Below, piece after piece: positions 17,151 to 25,351 of a stretch of 64,000 nt of DNA (its first letter is position 1; every line of letters starts with the position of its first letter). The position numbers and the translations under genes are program-made. The stretch spans positions 114,876 to 178,875 of the forward strand of contig CAZXAU010000003.1 in the NCBI GenBank assembly GCA_964638675.1, given 5' to 3'. This DNA comes from SIG714 sp964638675 (GTDB lineage: Bacteria; Bacillota; Clostridia; Oscillospirales; CAG-272). Under the pieces are notes generated by a model, which saw only the letters and a list, made by a program, of their open reading frames with translations, made no database searches and had not been told where the DNA came from.

Positions 17151-17191
17151 TGTACTAAAACAATAATACACTAATACAGTCAATTTGTCAA
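17151..17191 (-). promoter_or_regulatory. Sigma-A promoter of the GntR-ABC operon with overlapping dyad
   Basis: On the minus strand TTGACA (17186-17191) and TATTAT (17163-17168) are separated by exactly 17 bases. A dyad TGTAtTA-N6-TAgTACA (17151-17170) covers the -10 region and the start of transcription, and is a good candidate for the operator bound by the regulator encoded just downstream. Confidence 0.65.
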
Positions 17192-17273
17192 TAGGTTTTC
17201 CAAAAAAAATTAACTTTTTTTGATACCCTATTATAAATATTATATATAATTATTACTCATGACCTTATACATA

Positions 17274-17822
17274 ATTAATACCTTGTTATATTTAAATATT
17301 GACAATGCAGTATTAAGTTTGTCCTGTGCTGTCAGATCGATACAGCCACAAAAAGAAAAAACGACAGCATTGTCGTTGTAAGACGGAAGCTTGCTTAGCT
17401 AACAAGTTAGCGCCGTTTTGTTGTAAATTAATATTCTGCTATGTGTAATAAGGTTTTGCGTTATATCCAATTCGTAACCCCGCAAGTACATATTTTAAAG
17501 GACGGCGGGAACAAGCCCTCGCCCTATGGTGTACTTGGGAGATACAGCCCCTTCTCATTGGCTCAATCCAAATATTGACCGAATAACATTTTGAAAAGTT
17601 TCTAAAATCCTATATTCAAATCAAAAAAGCGGGAGGAGCAAGCCCCTCCCATACCGGAATTATCTGATGCTTGAGGTTAAACCGTTGGCATAAAAACAGA
17701 ACTAAGTCATTTGCATATACAATGCTTTTTACTCATCTTTTTGGCTTTACTGCGATCTTTAAACACTCCGTCATACATTTGCATTATAAAGTGTATAGTT
17801 TCAGTTAAAACAAGGTATTAAT
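17274..17822. repeat. 549-bp non-coding segment bounded by 14-bp terminal inverted repeats
   Basis: This stretch between the regulator and the glycosyltransferase has no convincing ORF. Its ends are perfect inverted copies of attaataccttgtt (17274-17287 and 17809-17822). Inside are small hairpins (acgacagcattgtcgt near 17363 and gctaacaagttagc near 17400) and two diverged copies of a GC-rich motif of the form cgggaacaagccctcgccc (near 17505) and gcgggaggagcaagcccctc (near 17630). No clear target-site duplication is visible. It could be a MITE-like element or a decayed insertion; both readings are inferences. Confidence 0.4.
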
Positions 17823-17834
17823 GGTTTTATTATT

Positions 17835-19031
17835 TTATTTTTCAAGCAGCTCCCTGTAAAATTCTGTATATTTCGCAAAAGCAGTCTTTTTATCAAACAT
17901 AAGCGCTCTTTCTCTGCATTTCTCAGGTTCTATCCCGGCGTTTTCGCATTCGGCTATTTTTTCGACAAATTCCTCGGCGGTTTTTGAATATACCACTCTT
18001 CCGAACTCGTTTCCGGCGACCTCAGGACTGCCGCCTGTATTGCAGGTGACGACCGGTGTACCGCAGGCAAGTGCTTCGATATTGACTGTCGGGAAATTGT
18101 CCCCGAGAGTCGGATTGACATATATATCGGCTGTTGAATACCACTTTGCAAGTTCCCTCGGATCTTTTATAAAGGGAATGCTTATTATTCTCTTCGGAAG
18201 ATGCTCCTCGTCCTTTATTCCTATCATTACAATAGCATATTTTTCAGGCAAAAGCTCGGCAAGACGGCAGACAATATTATATCCTTTCATCTCGCTCCAG
18301 TGAAATGTCGAGAACATAAGGACTGTTTTACCCTCAAGACCATATCTCCGGCGAAGATCGCTTTCGGTACGCCTGAACATATCAAGATCTATTCCGTTAT
18401 ATATTACTCTTTTGTCAACTCCCTTAAGAAGCTGTGACTGCTCTGCAATACCGCACAGCCACTGTGATGGGGTGACAATATGAAGATTATCCATACCAGA
18501 ATAGCTTCTCATTTTAACACCAAAATTCTTTTTAGACCGATCGAGAATATAGCTGTAGGGGTAATCTTTCTGAAGTGGGCATGAATGACATTCTTTCTTC
18601 CATTTTTCGCACTTCACCCTCTCAAAATTAATGCAGTGACCGGTCAGCGCCCATGTATCGTGAAGGGTCCAGACTGTCGGAATGCCGCTTTTCTTCAAAT
18701 ATTCAAAGAGCATCGGATAGTTTATATAATGACCGACAAGATTATGAATCTGAACGATATCCGGTTTTATTCTCTCTATATCCTTTATCAGCCCCCTTGT
18801 TGCATGAGATGAAAGCCTTCCCTCATTGTCACAAAAGCGTGATATAAGAGTATGGGTATACACACCGATCTTAGATCCGATCTTTATCGATCCAAGCTCA
18901 TCGGGAGCATTTCCCCGTCCGTATGCAAAAATACTCTCGTACCCCTCATCCCTGATCTGCAAAGCAACCGCCCTTGCGATGCCGGAAGCACCGCCATGCT
19001 TGTAGTCCACATTTACGGTCAATACCTTCAT
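17835..19031 (-). CDS. GT4-family glycosyltransferase
   Basis: The 398-residue protein has the GT-B layout of retaining GT4 enzymes: an N-terminal Rossmann half with a glycine-rich GGASGIAR loop near residue 14, then a nucleotide-sugar-binding half with TVNIEALACGTPVVT near residues 320-335, including the conserved EX7E-type region. It would transfer a sugar from an activated donor in the cytoplasm, for example in exopolysaccharide or glycolipid synthesis. A Cys-rich stretch (CHSCPLQ near residue 150) is typical of WcaC-like members. It is a single gene without polysaccharide neighbours. The upstream ribosome-binding site is weak. Confidence 0.85.
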   Translation of the reverse strand: MKVLTVNVDYKHGGASGIARAVALQIRDEGYESIFAYGRGNAPDELGSIKIGSKIGVYTHTLISRFCDNEGRLSSHATRGLIKDIERIKPDIVQIHNLVGHYINYPMLFEYLKKSGIPTVWTLHDTWALTGHCINFERVKCEKWKKECHSCPLQKDYPYSYILDRSKKNFGVKMRSYSGMDNLHIVTPSQWLCGIAEQSQLLKGVDKRVIYNGIDLDMFRRTESDLRRRYGLEGKTVLMFSTFHWSEMKGYNIVCRLAELLPEKYAIVMIGIKDEEHLPKRIISIPFIKDPRELAKWYSTADIYVNPTLGDNFPTVNIEALACGTPVVTCNTGGSPEVAGNEFGRVVYSKTAEEFVEKIAECENAGIEPEKCRERALMFDKKTAFAKYTEFYRELLEK

Positions 19032-19133
19032 AAATATATGTGCAATCTATTTGCTCTTCCCTTTCATAAATTCATAAGCAGAAAATTTCCTGTCGGGAGT
19101 ATATAAGCTCCCTTATTTTTCGCTGTTTGTTCT

Positions 19134-19176
19134 AAAAAAGCGTTGCCGTACCGTTATGATAAGACAACGCCTTTTT
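19134..19176 (-). terminator. Terminator downstream of the oxidoreductase gene
   Basis: The hairpin aaaaagcgttg ... caacgccttttt has A and T flanks on both sides and lies about 100 bases after the stop of the oxidoreductase gene. It separates that gene from the glycosyltransferase transcription unit and could act in both directions. Confidence 0.75.
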
Positions 19177-19272
19177 ATATTATCCATCATTCCGATCGGA
19201 AAGCAATGATGTACTGTTTTGAGAAAAACCTTTACATCATGCCGCGATCTTCATAATGCAGTTTGTTTTCTA

Positions 19273-20337
19273 TCAGTCGATAACTACTTCGTGACCTGTT
19301 GCCGCAGACTCGTATATAGCACAGAGAATCTTCATGATCGTTACGCCGTCCTCTGCAGGTGCCTTGCACTTTGCATCGGGATTTGTGCAGCAGTCAACAA
19401 AGTTGTCGATCTCCTTCTGGAAGAAGTCGCCCATGTCAGCCTTTGCACCGTCGAGCGTGACATTTGTCATGTAGTCATACATTTCGGATGTAAGTTCAAG
19501 GTTCGATCCGTCAAGCTTAGCTCCACCCTTTGTTCCGAAGAGTTCAATAGCTCCCGAGCCCTTCTTGATGTTGAGTGAGAATGAAGCTTCAACAGAAAGT
19601 ACCGAACCGTCCTCAAAACGGATCATTGCAACTGCAAGGTCTTCAACATCGCAGATGTCGTTTTCTGTTCTGGATGAAGAATAGTAACCCTTGGGTGTCT
19701 TGAGGTTAGGTCTGTTGAGGAGCTTCTGCCATGTCGCACCGTAAACCGATACAGGCTTCTTGTTTCCTTCAATATATCTTACGAGGTCGATAACATGAAC
19801 TCCGAGGTCGTAAAGAGGACCGCCGCCCGAACGTGATTTATCGCCGAACCACCCTTCGGGATTTCCGTTACGGCGGAGATATGATGCTTTTGCAAAGTAA
19901 ATATCTCCGAAGAATCCTTCGTTTACAAGGTCGCAAATGAGTGCACAGTCGTTACCGAAACGGCGGACAAATCCGATCTGGAGGTGCTTGCCGCTCTTTT
20001 TAGCCGCTTCAAGCATAGCATTTGCGTCTTCAACGCTTGTAGCCATCGGCTTTTCACAGAGAACATTCTTTCCTGCGTTGAGAGCTGCGATCGTTACAGG
20101 TGCGTGCTCGCTGTTCCATGTGCAAACAGATACCGAGTCGATCTCTTCGAGCTTGAGAAGCTCATTGTAATCAAGGAATCTGCGTTCTTCGGGAATCTTG
20201 TAACGCTCGCCTTGTCTTTTAAGTGTTTCGGGATTGATATCGCAGATAGCGTAAAGCTCTGCGTTGGGATTTTTTACATATGCATCAAGATGGCATTCGG
20301 AAATGCTTCCTACGCCGATAACTGCAACTTTAATCAT
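19273..20337 (-). CDS. Gfo/Idh/MocA-family NAD(P)-dependent oxidoreductase
   Basis: The 354-residue enzyme has an N-terminal Rossmann fold with GVGSISECH (near residues 8-16) and the family's catalytic-Lys motif CEKPMA near residue 95. The C-terminal half is the alpha/beta dimerisation and substrate domain (GGGPLYDLGVHVIDL near residue 175, with the conserved GxxxDxGxHxxD pattern). Members oxidise or epimerise sugars and inositols. The start at 20337 is chosen because aaggagaaaaa lies just upstream; an in-frame ATG seven codons earlier has none. It lies 86 bases downstream of a sugar isomerase gene, divergent from an AraC regulator, pointing to a small sugar catabolic operon. Confidence 0.88.
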   Translation of the reverse strand: MIKVAVIGVGSISECHLDAYVKNPNAELYAICDINPETLKRQGERYKIPEERRFLDYNELLKLEEIDSVSVCTWNSEHAPVTIAALNAGKNVLCEKPMATSVEDANAMLEAAKKSGKHLQIGFVRRFGNDCALICDLVNEGFFGDIYFAKASYLRRNGNPEGWFGDKSRSGGGPLYDLGVHVIDLVRYIEGNKKPVSVYGATWQKLLNRPNLKTPKGYYSSSRTENDICDVEDLAVAMIRFEDGSVLSVEASFSLNIKKGSGAIELFGTKGGAKLDGSNLELTSEMYDYMTNVTLDGAKADMGDFFQKEIDNFVDCCTNPDAKCKAPAEDGVTIMKILCAIYESAATGHEVVID

Positions 20338-20423
20338 TTTTTCTCCTTTATGGATCAATATAAATTGATCGGAAATTATATATAGTTTTTATTGTTTTTC
20401 TGTTTCTGTATTTTTTTCAAAAA

Positions 20424-21383
20424 TTACAGCATCCTGATCTTGCTTCTGAGGAAGTCAGCAGCAAGTGTGATGTCTGCCGCCGGATCTTCGCCGCATTCAC
20501 GCTCGATCGTAAGGAATCCCTTATATCCGATATCCTGAAGTGCTCTGAGGTAGCCGTTCCAGTTTACATTTCCGTAGCCGAGAGGAAGCTCGATGAAAGG
20601 TGCTCCGCTCTTTGAAGCTGCGATGATCGAATCGAGAATCGGATTTCCGGTTGAAGCTGCCTTTTCAGCATCTCCGCCATCCTTAATGAATTCGGTGATA
20701 TCCTTATCACCCGAATAGAGTGTAGCAGGATCAACATTCTTAAGCATCATACCGTCTTTTGCGTGTGTATGTACTATATACTTCGAGAGACGGTGTACAG
20801 CAGCTGCAAGGTCGTTGTCAGCCGAACACATAACAAGGTTTGCAGGGTCAAAGTTTACGCCGACACCTGTAGAGCCAAGAGTGTCAAGGAAATCTCCGAG
20901 ACGTGCAGCAGGCTCCGGACCTGTTTCGATTGCAAAATGTGAACCCATCGAATCAGCGAACTCAGCAAGCTCATGGCAGGATTCCCACATATTGTGATAT
21001 GCTTCGCATTCCTTGTCTACCGGAACCTGTCCGATATGAGTTGTGACAACATCTGTTCCGAAGAACTTTGCCCACTCCATGATCTTTTTCGATTTCTCGA
21101 TCTTGAGAGGATTCTGCTCAGCCTTCTGGAAACCGCCGCGCATACCTGCATCGCCGCCGAGGTCTCCGCAAATAGCCGAGAAAACCATTCCTTCGCTCTG
21201 AACCATGTCAAGAAGCATCTTTGCACGTTCTGTTGTCATGTTGTCAACATGGTTCTCGGGGTTGCCGTATGCAGTCATATACATCTGGATACCCTTAACT
21301 CCGAGAGCCGCCGCTTTTTTGATGCATTCTTCTGTTTTGCCGCTGAAAGATTCAACAAGGACGCCTATAGGAAAATTATACAT
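20424..21383 (-). CDS. Sugar phosphate isomerase/epimerase (TIM barrel, AP-endonuclease-2 fold)
   Basis: The 319-residue protein has the xylose-isomerase-like TIM barrel. Metal-ligand motifs are visible as FAIETGPEP (near residue 150), VGVNFDPANL (near 173), VHTHAKDG (near 203) and a late LTIERECG (near 295). Relatives isomerise or dehydrate sugars and inositols in the cytoplasm. It has a strong ribosome-binding site (gaggaga) and is the first gene of a two-gene operon with the Gfo/Idh/MocA oxidoreductase. A divergent AraC-type activator gene lies 150 bases upstream and probably controls both. The exact sugar is unknown. Confidence 0.87.
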   Translation of the reverse strand: MYNFPIGVLVESFSGKTEECIKKAAALGVKGIQMYMTAYGNPENHVDNMTTERAKMLLDMVQSEGMVFSAICGDLGGDAGMRGGFQKAEQNPLKIEKSKKIMEWAKFFGTDVVTTHIGQVPVDKECEAYHNMWESCHELAEFADSMGSHFAIETGPEPAARLGDFLDTLGSTGVGVNFDPANLVMCSADNDLAAAVHRLSKYIVHTHAKDGMMLKNVDPATLYSGDKDITEFIKDGGDAEKAASTGNPILDSIIAASKSGAPFIELPLGYGNVNWNGYLRALQDIGYKGFLTIERECGEDPAADITLAADFLRSKIRML

Positions 21384-21432
21384 TAATTTTATCTCCTCAT
21401 ATTAATATAGGTATTGATTTTTTTGTGTTTAT

Positions 21433-21462
21433 ATTGTATAATATGTTCAGCTTGAATTCAAG
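21433..21462 (-). promoter_or_regulatory. Promoter of the sugar operon with overlapping 12-bp palindrome
   Basis: On the minus strand TTGAAT (21456-21461) and TACAAT (21433-21438) are 17 bases apart. The -35 element is embedded in the perfect palindrome cttgaattcaag (21451-21462). It is a candidate site for the AraC-type regulator encoded on the other side, although AraC proteins more often use direct repeats. Confidence 0.5.
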
Positions 21463-21532
21463 TAATATTTTCATCAACTTATAACACAATTATACTTTGT
21501 GGTAGCACATAGCGGCTACAGGAGATACCGTC

Positions 21533-22342
21533 ATGAAGTACGAACAGCACAGCCTTGATACACGGAGATTACCTTTTCTTTTCAGAAAAGATCAGGCAAG
21601 AAAGGGAATGCGTGATTATACGCATTGGCACGAAAATATAGAAATATTGTTCTTTACAGAAGGAAGGGGCGACGTTCTCGCAAACTTTGTCTCATATCCG
21701 GTTGAAAAAAACGATGTTTTTGTCGTAAACTCTCAGGATTTTCATATGGTGGAAAGCGATGAGTTCGTAAAATACTACTGCTTTATCATCGATTCCGATT
21801 TCTGCTCGTCAAACGGGGTCAATACAAATGAGCTGAGATTCAGACAGCTTATACACGATAATCCACGTCTGATTGACTGTTGCAACAAGCTTGCCGAGGT
21901 CTTCGACAGTGAAAATGATGAATTCAAGGAAGTGAAGGTCAAACATTCGGTGCTCTCACTGCTGATCGCTCTTCTCGATTTTATCGACAATGAGCCGCAA
22001 AAGAGCCTTCCCGAAAATGCAAACCTTTCAAATGTCAAGCTTGCGATCAAATATATCAAAGATCATTTTTCCGAAAAGCTGACGGTTGAGGAAATTGCAG
22101 AACAAGCCGGACTGTCAAGGGCATATTTTTCGAGAAAATTCAAGGAGATCACAACATTCACTCTTGTAAATTATATTAACCTCGTCAGATGCCAAAATGC
22201 CTGCAAGATGCTCCGCACGGGAAAATATAAGATCAACGAAGTCGCAATCGACTGCGGATTTGAAAATATGTCTTATTTTACAAGGACATACAAACGCCTT
22301 ATGGGAATCGCTCCGTCAAGTGAACGTCCCGACAGTTTGTAA
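21533..22342 (+). CDS. AraC-family transcriptional regulator with cupin sensor
   Basis: The 269-residue protein begins with a cupin-like sugar-sensing domain (THWHENIEILFFTEGRG near residues 26-42) and ends with two helix-turn-helix motifs of the AraC type (LTVEEIAEQAGLSRAYFSRKF near 183-203 and INEVAIDCGFENMSYFTRTYK near 233-253, each with the family's spacing). It is divergent from the isomerase/oxidoreductase pair and is their likely activator. The start has aggagat upstream. murI follows after 35 bases in the same direction. Confidence 0.9.
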   Translation: MKYEQHSLDTRRLPFLFRKDQARKGMRDYTHWHENIEILFFTEGRGDVLANFVSYPVEKNDVFVVNSQDFHMVESDEFVKYYCFIIDSDFCSSNGVNTNELRFRQLIHDNPRLIDCCNKLAEVFDSENDEFKEVKVKHSVLSLLIALLDFIDNEPQKSLPENANLSNVKLAIKYIKDHFSEKLTVEEIAEQAGLSRAYFSRKFKEITTFTLVNYINLVRCQNACKMLRTGKYKINEVAIDCGFENMSYFTRTYKRLMGIAPSSERPDSL

Positions 22343-22377
22343 ACTGCCGAAAGCTTTCGTAAAGGAAAAGTCGGATA

Positions 22378-23136
22378 ATGAGTTATATTTTATTTTTTGA
22401 TTCGGGTATAGGAGGATTTTCGGTTCTCCGTGAAGCCATAAAGCTTCACCCCGAAGAAAACTATATTTTTTTCGCCGACGAGAAAAATCTCCCGTACGGC
22501 GATAAAAGTATTGAAAAAGTGTCTGAGCTGACCTGCTCGACAATAGCAGCTCTCAGACAACAATACAAAATTAGAGCAATAGTAATTTCCTGCAACACAG
22601 CGACCAGTGCCGCAATATCGAAATTGAGACGTGAGCACTGCGATATTCCCGTGATCGGGATCGAACCTGCAGTAAAGCCGGCTTGCGAGCTATGTCACGG
22701 CGGCAGGATCGGAGTCATGGCGACAAGCGTCACACTCTCAGGGAAAAAATTTCACGAGCTCTGCCAAAAAAACAAAATGAATGCGGATATCATTCCGATT
22801 CCCGCACCCGGACTTGTTGAGCTTATTGAAAAAGAAAGTGAAGACAAAAGCGAGCTTGAAGGCTATCTTAACAAGCTGTTTTGCGAATACGGCAGAGATT
22901 TCGGCTGTATCGTGCTCGGCTGTACGCATTATCCCTTTGTAAAAGATGAGATAATGAAGGCATCAGGATGCAAAAATGTCATTGACGGTGCCAAAGGAAC
23001 TGTCAGACAGCTTTTCAGAATGCTTGAATACGATTTCGAAGAAGGCGGCGAGAGAATTTTTCTCACCTCTGACGAGAGCATTTCCTCACCTGCCGATTTC
23101 GTAAAAAAAGCCGAGAGATTTTTGTCGAAAAAGTAA
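22378..23136 (+). CDS. murI: Glutamate racemase
   Basis: The 252-residue enzyme interconverts L- and D-glutamate in the cytoplasm, providing D-Glu for peptidoglycan. It shows the family motifs DSGIGGFSVL near residue 8, the first catalytic Cys in SCNTATS near residue 70, and the second in GCTHYPF near residue 182. A substrate-binding LPYGDKS segment lies near residue 38. The length is typical of the family. The start is preceded by aaagga. It follows the araC-type gene closely, but the functions are unrelated, so the pairing is probably fortuitous. Confidence 0.92.
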   Translation: MSYILFFDSGIGGFSVLREAIKLHPEENYIFFADEKNLPYGDKSIEKVSELTCSTIAALRQQYKIRAIVISCNTATSAAISKLRREHCDIPVIGIEPAVKPACELCHGGRIGVMATSVTLSGKKFHELCQKNKMNADIIPIPAPGLVELIEKESEDKSELEGYLNKLFCEYGRDFGCIVLGCTHYPFVKDEIMKASGCKNVIDGAKGTVRQLFRMLEYDFEEGGERIFLTSDESISSPADFVKKAERFLSKK

Positions 23137-23218
23137 TAAATTAAAGACCAAATATACTAAATGCAACAAAAAACAGATAATAATATAAAATATACAATGT
23201 ACAGAAAAGAGGTTTACA

Positions 23219-24430
23219 ATGAAAAAAACTGCTTTCCATTCGGCGGATATTCTTCTTCCCCGAAACGATTTTGAACGTTGGGCTGTAATTGCCTGCGATC
23301 AGTTCACATCCGAACCGGAGTATTGGAATTCGGTAGAAAAAACCGTAAATGATGCCCCTTCCACCCTCAGGATCACACTGCCCGAGATATACCTTGACAA
23401 GGGAGATACCGATGACAGAATTGCCGCAATCAACAGCAAGATGTCCGAATACCTGTCAAACGGAGTTATGCAGGAATACAAAAACTCGATGATCTATGTC
23501 GAGCGTACACAGACCGACGGAAAAATTCGTCACGGCATCGTAGGTGCTATAAATCTTTGCGATTACGATTATTCAAAGGGCAGTAAAACGCTTACCCGTG
23601 CGACCGAACAGACAGTTATTGAGCGTATTCCTCCAAGAGTCAGAATCAGAAAAGACGCTCCCGTAGAGCTTCCGCACGCAATGCTTCTTTTTGATGATCC
23701 GAAGGATACAGTAATATCGATCGTTGCTTCCCAAAAATCTCAGATGAAGCTCGCATACAGCTTTGAGCTGATGGAGTGCGGCGGACATATCGAAGGTTAT
23801 TTTATACCCGAAGAGCTTCAGGCAAAAATCAGTGATGCACTCGATGAACTCGTAGCAAATGACGCCGACAAGCTTCTTTTCGCCGTAGGTGACGGAAACC
23901 ATTCGCTTGCAACCGCAAAGGAATGCAGTACACTCGGAGGCGGTGAAAAATCTCTTGAAGCACTTGTTGAGATCGTCAATATTCATGACAGCGCACTCGA
24001 ATTCGAGCCTATCTTCCGTGTGATTTTCAATGTCGATGCAGACAAACTCCTTTCAGATTTTCTCGCAAGTGTAGGCGGTGAATATGACGGAAGCGACGCA
24101 CAGAGCTTCACCGTCGTAATGCCCGGCAGACCCGAAAAGACAATAAAAGTCAAGCCGACAGCCGAGCTTCCCGTAGGAACGCTTCAGACATTCCTTGACA
24201 AGTGGCTGAAAGAAAACAAAAATGCAGTTATTGACTATATACATGGCGAAGATTCACTCCGCTCGCTCTGTACAAAAGATAATTCAATAGGCTTTATTTT
24301 TGAAGGCATGAGCAAATCGCAGCTCTTTGAAGCGGTCAGAAAAGACGGTTCGCTTCCCAGAAAAACATTCTCAATGGGTCATGCAAGGGATAAGAGATAC
24401 TATATCGAGGGAAGAAAAATAAAGGACTGA
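23219..24430 (+). CDS. DUF1015-family protein (SerK-like)
   Basis: The 403-residue protein matches the DUF1015 family, whose archaeal members include the ADP-dependent free-serine kinase SerK. The conserved AVGDGNHSLATAKE motif lies near residues 222-235, and the N-terminal ACDQFTSEPEYW pattern near residues 24-35 is also typical. It is cytoplasmic, and in bacteria it is often linked to serine metabolism. Here it follows murI by 83 bases and ends at a terminator. The catalytic role in this organism is inferred from the family; no other serine gene is near. Confidence 0.82.
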   Translation: MKKTAFHSADILLPRNDFERWAVIACDQFTSEPEYWNSVEKTVNDAPSTLRITLPEIYLDKGDTDDRIAAINSKMSEYLSNGVMQEYKNSMIYVERTQTDGKIRHGIVGAINLCDYDYSKGSKTLTRATEQTVIERIPPRVRIRKDAPVELPHAMLLFDDPKDTVISIVASQKSQMKLAYSFELMECGGHIEGYFIPEELQAKISDALDELVANDADKLLFAVGDGNHSLATAKECSTLGGGEKSLEALVEIVNIHDSALEFEPIFRVIFNVDADKLLSDFLASVGGEYDGSDAQSFTVVMPGRPEKTIKVKPTAELPVGTLQTFLDKWLKENKNAVIDYIHGEDSLRSLCTKDNSIGFIFEGMSKSQLFEAVRKDGSLPRKTFSMGHARDKRYYIEGRKIKD

Positions 24431-24546
24431 TAGATTTCACGCTTTATAACACATCTCGATACATGAAAGCAGAAAATCACTTCTTTCCCATATTTAAGGA
24501 AACTGCATTCAATATTATCAGACTGTAATAAAACACAAGTATTATA

Positions 24547-24583
24547 AATTCAGGCACCTTTTGTAATGAAGGTGCCTGAATTT
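24547..24583. terminator. Bidirectional terminator
   Basis: A perfect hairpin (aattcaggcacctt ... aaggtgcctgaatt) with A-rich 5' and T-rich 3' flanks separates the convergent DUF1015 and PNPOx-like genes. Confidence 0.85.
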
Positions 24584-24650
24584 TATATTTTCTTTTTTGA
24601 GGGTGACGTTGTCACCTCCCGTACTTGCTTAAGCTGAACAAAGATTTTTA

Positions 24651-25130
24651 TTACCGATGCTCTTTACAACTCATATTCAATACATCCAATTTGAATACGG
24701 TAACTGCATTAAGAGCCTTCTCGTCAAAGCTCCATTCACTTTTCCCGGTATTATGCTCCATAAGAAGGGATAGACCCGATTTCTTTTCTTCGAGCTGTGA
24801 TACTATACTCACAATTCCGTTTCCTACGACGCTCTGAAAACGGGCAGTATAGTCACAGGCGACTTCAGATCGTTCGATCGAATAAACTTCAAGATCTGTA
24901 TCCATCTCAAATCCGACTTTGGGATTTTTACCGATCAAATCAATTTTTCTCCCCTTATTTGCTCCGTGAAAATAAAATGTAACGGCATTATCTTTTATAC
25001 TGTATCCGAAGTTCAGCGGAACAATGTATACTTCCCCGTCATCGTAAAAACCGATCCTGCAACAACCGCATCGGCTTATGATGTCTGCAATTTTCCCGGG
25101 ATCAGTCACTTCTCTGTCTTTTCTTCTCAT
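24651..25130 (-). CDS. Pyridoxamine 5'-phosphate oxidase-like flavin-binding protein
   Basis: The 159-residue protein has the split-barrel fold of the NimA/PNPOx-like group, which binds FMN or a related flavin. Visible segments are CGCCRIGFYDDGEVYIVPLNF near residues 20-40 and FYFHGANKGRKIDLI near residues 53-67, the conserved phosphate-binding part, followed by PKVGFEMD. Such proteins reduce nitro compounds or act as flavin reductases; the substrate here is unknown. It is transcribed alone from the minus strand between terminators. Confidence 0.85.
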   Translation of the reverse strand: MRRKDREVTDPGKIADIISRCGCCRIGFYDDGEVYIVPLNFGYSIKDNAVTFYFHGANKGRKIDLIGKNPKVGFEMDTDLEVYSIERSEVACDYTARFQSVVGNGIVSIVSQLEEKKSGLSLLMEHNTGKSEWSFDEKALNAVTVFKLDVLNMSCKEHR

Positions 25131-25248
25131 AAATTTACCTCTGTAATTCTTATTTGGCTTTCTGCAAAACAGTCATAACATACAGCCCAGACATAATGAA
25201 CCTGTTTTTCAAAGTATGCTGCAATCTTCGTGCAGGATCAAAAAGGCA

Positions 25249-25281
25249 ATGGGAGACCGCTTCTTTACGAAGCATCTCCCA
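25249..25281 (-). terminator. Terminator of the YitT operon
   Basis: The hairpin atgggaga ... tctcccat, with a nested gcttctttacgaagc, lies 70 bases downstream of the YitT stop codon. On the minus strand it is followed by a short T run. Confidence 0.65.
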
Positions 25282-25351
25282 TCAGATGAACCCTTTTTCT
25301 GTGTCTTGCTGTGCTTTTATAAGGTATAACTGCCGCTCCGACTATAGAATA

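Noticed and set aside
24599..24618. Hairpin gagggtgac-gt-tgtcacctc as a terminator
   Set aside because: It has no T tract on the correct side in either direction, and a perfect terminator lies just upstream.
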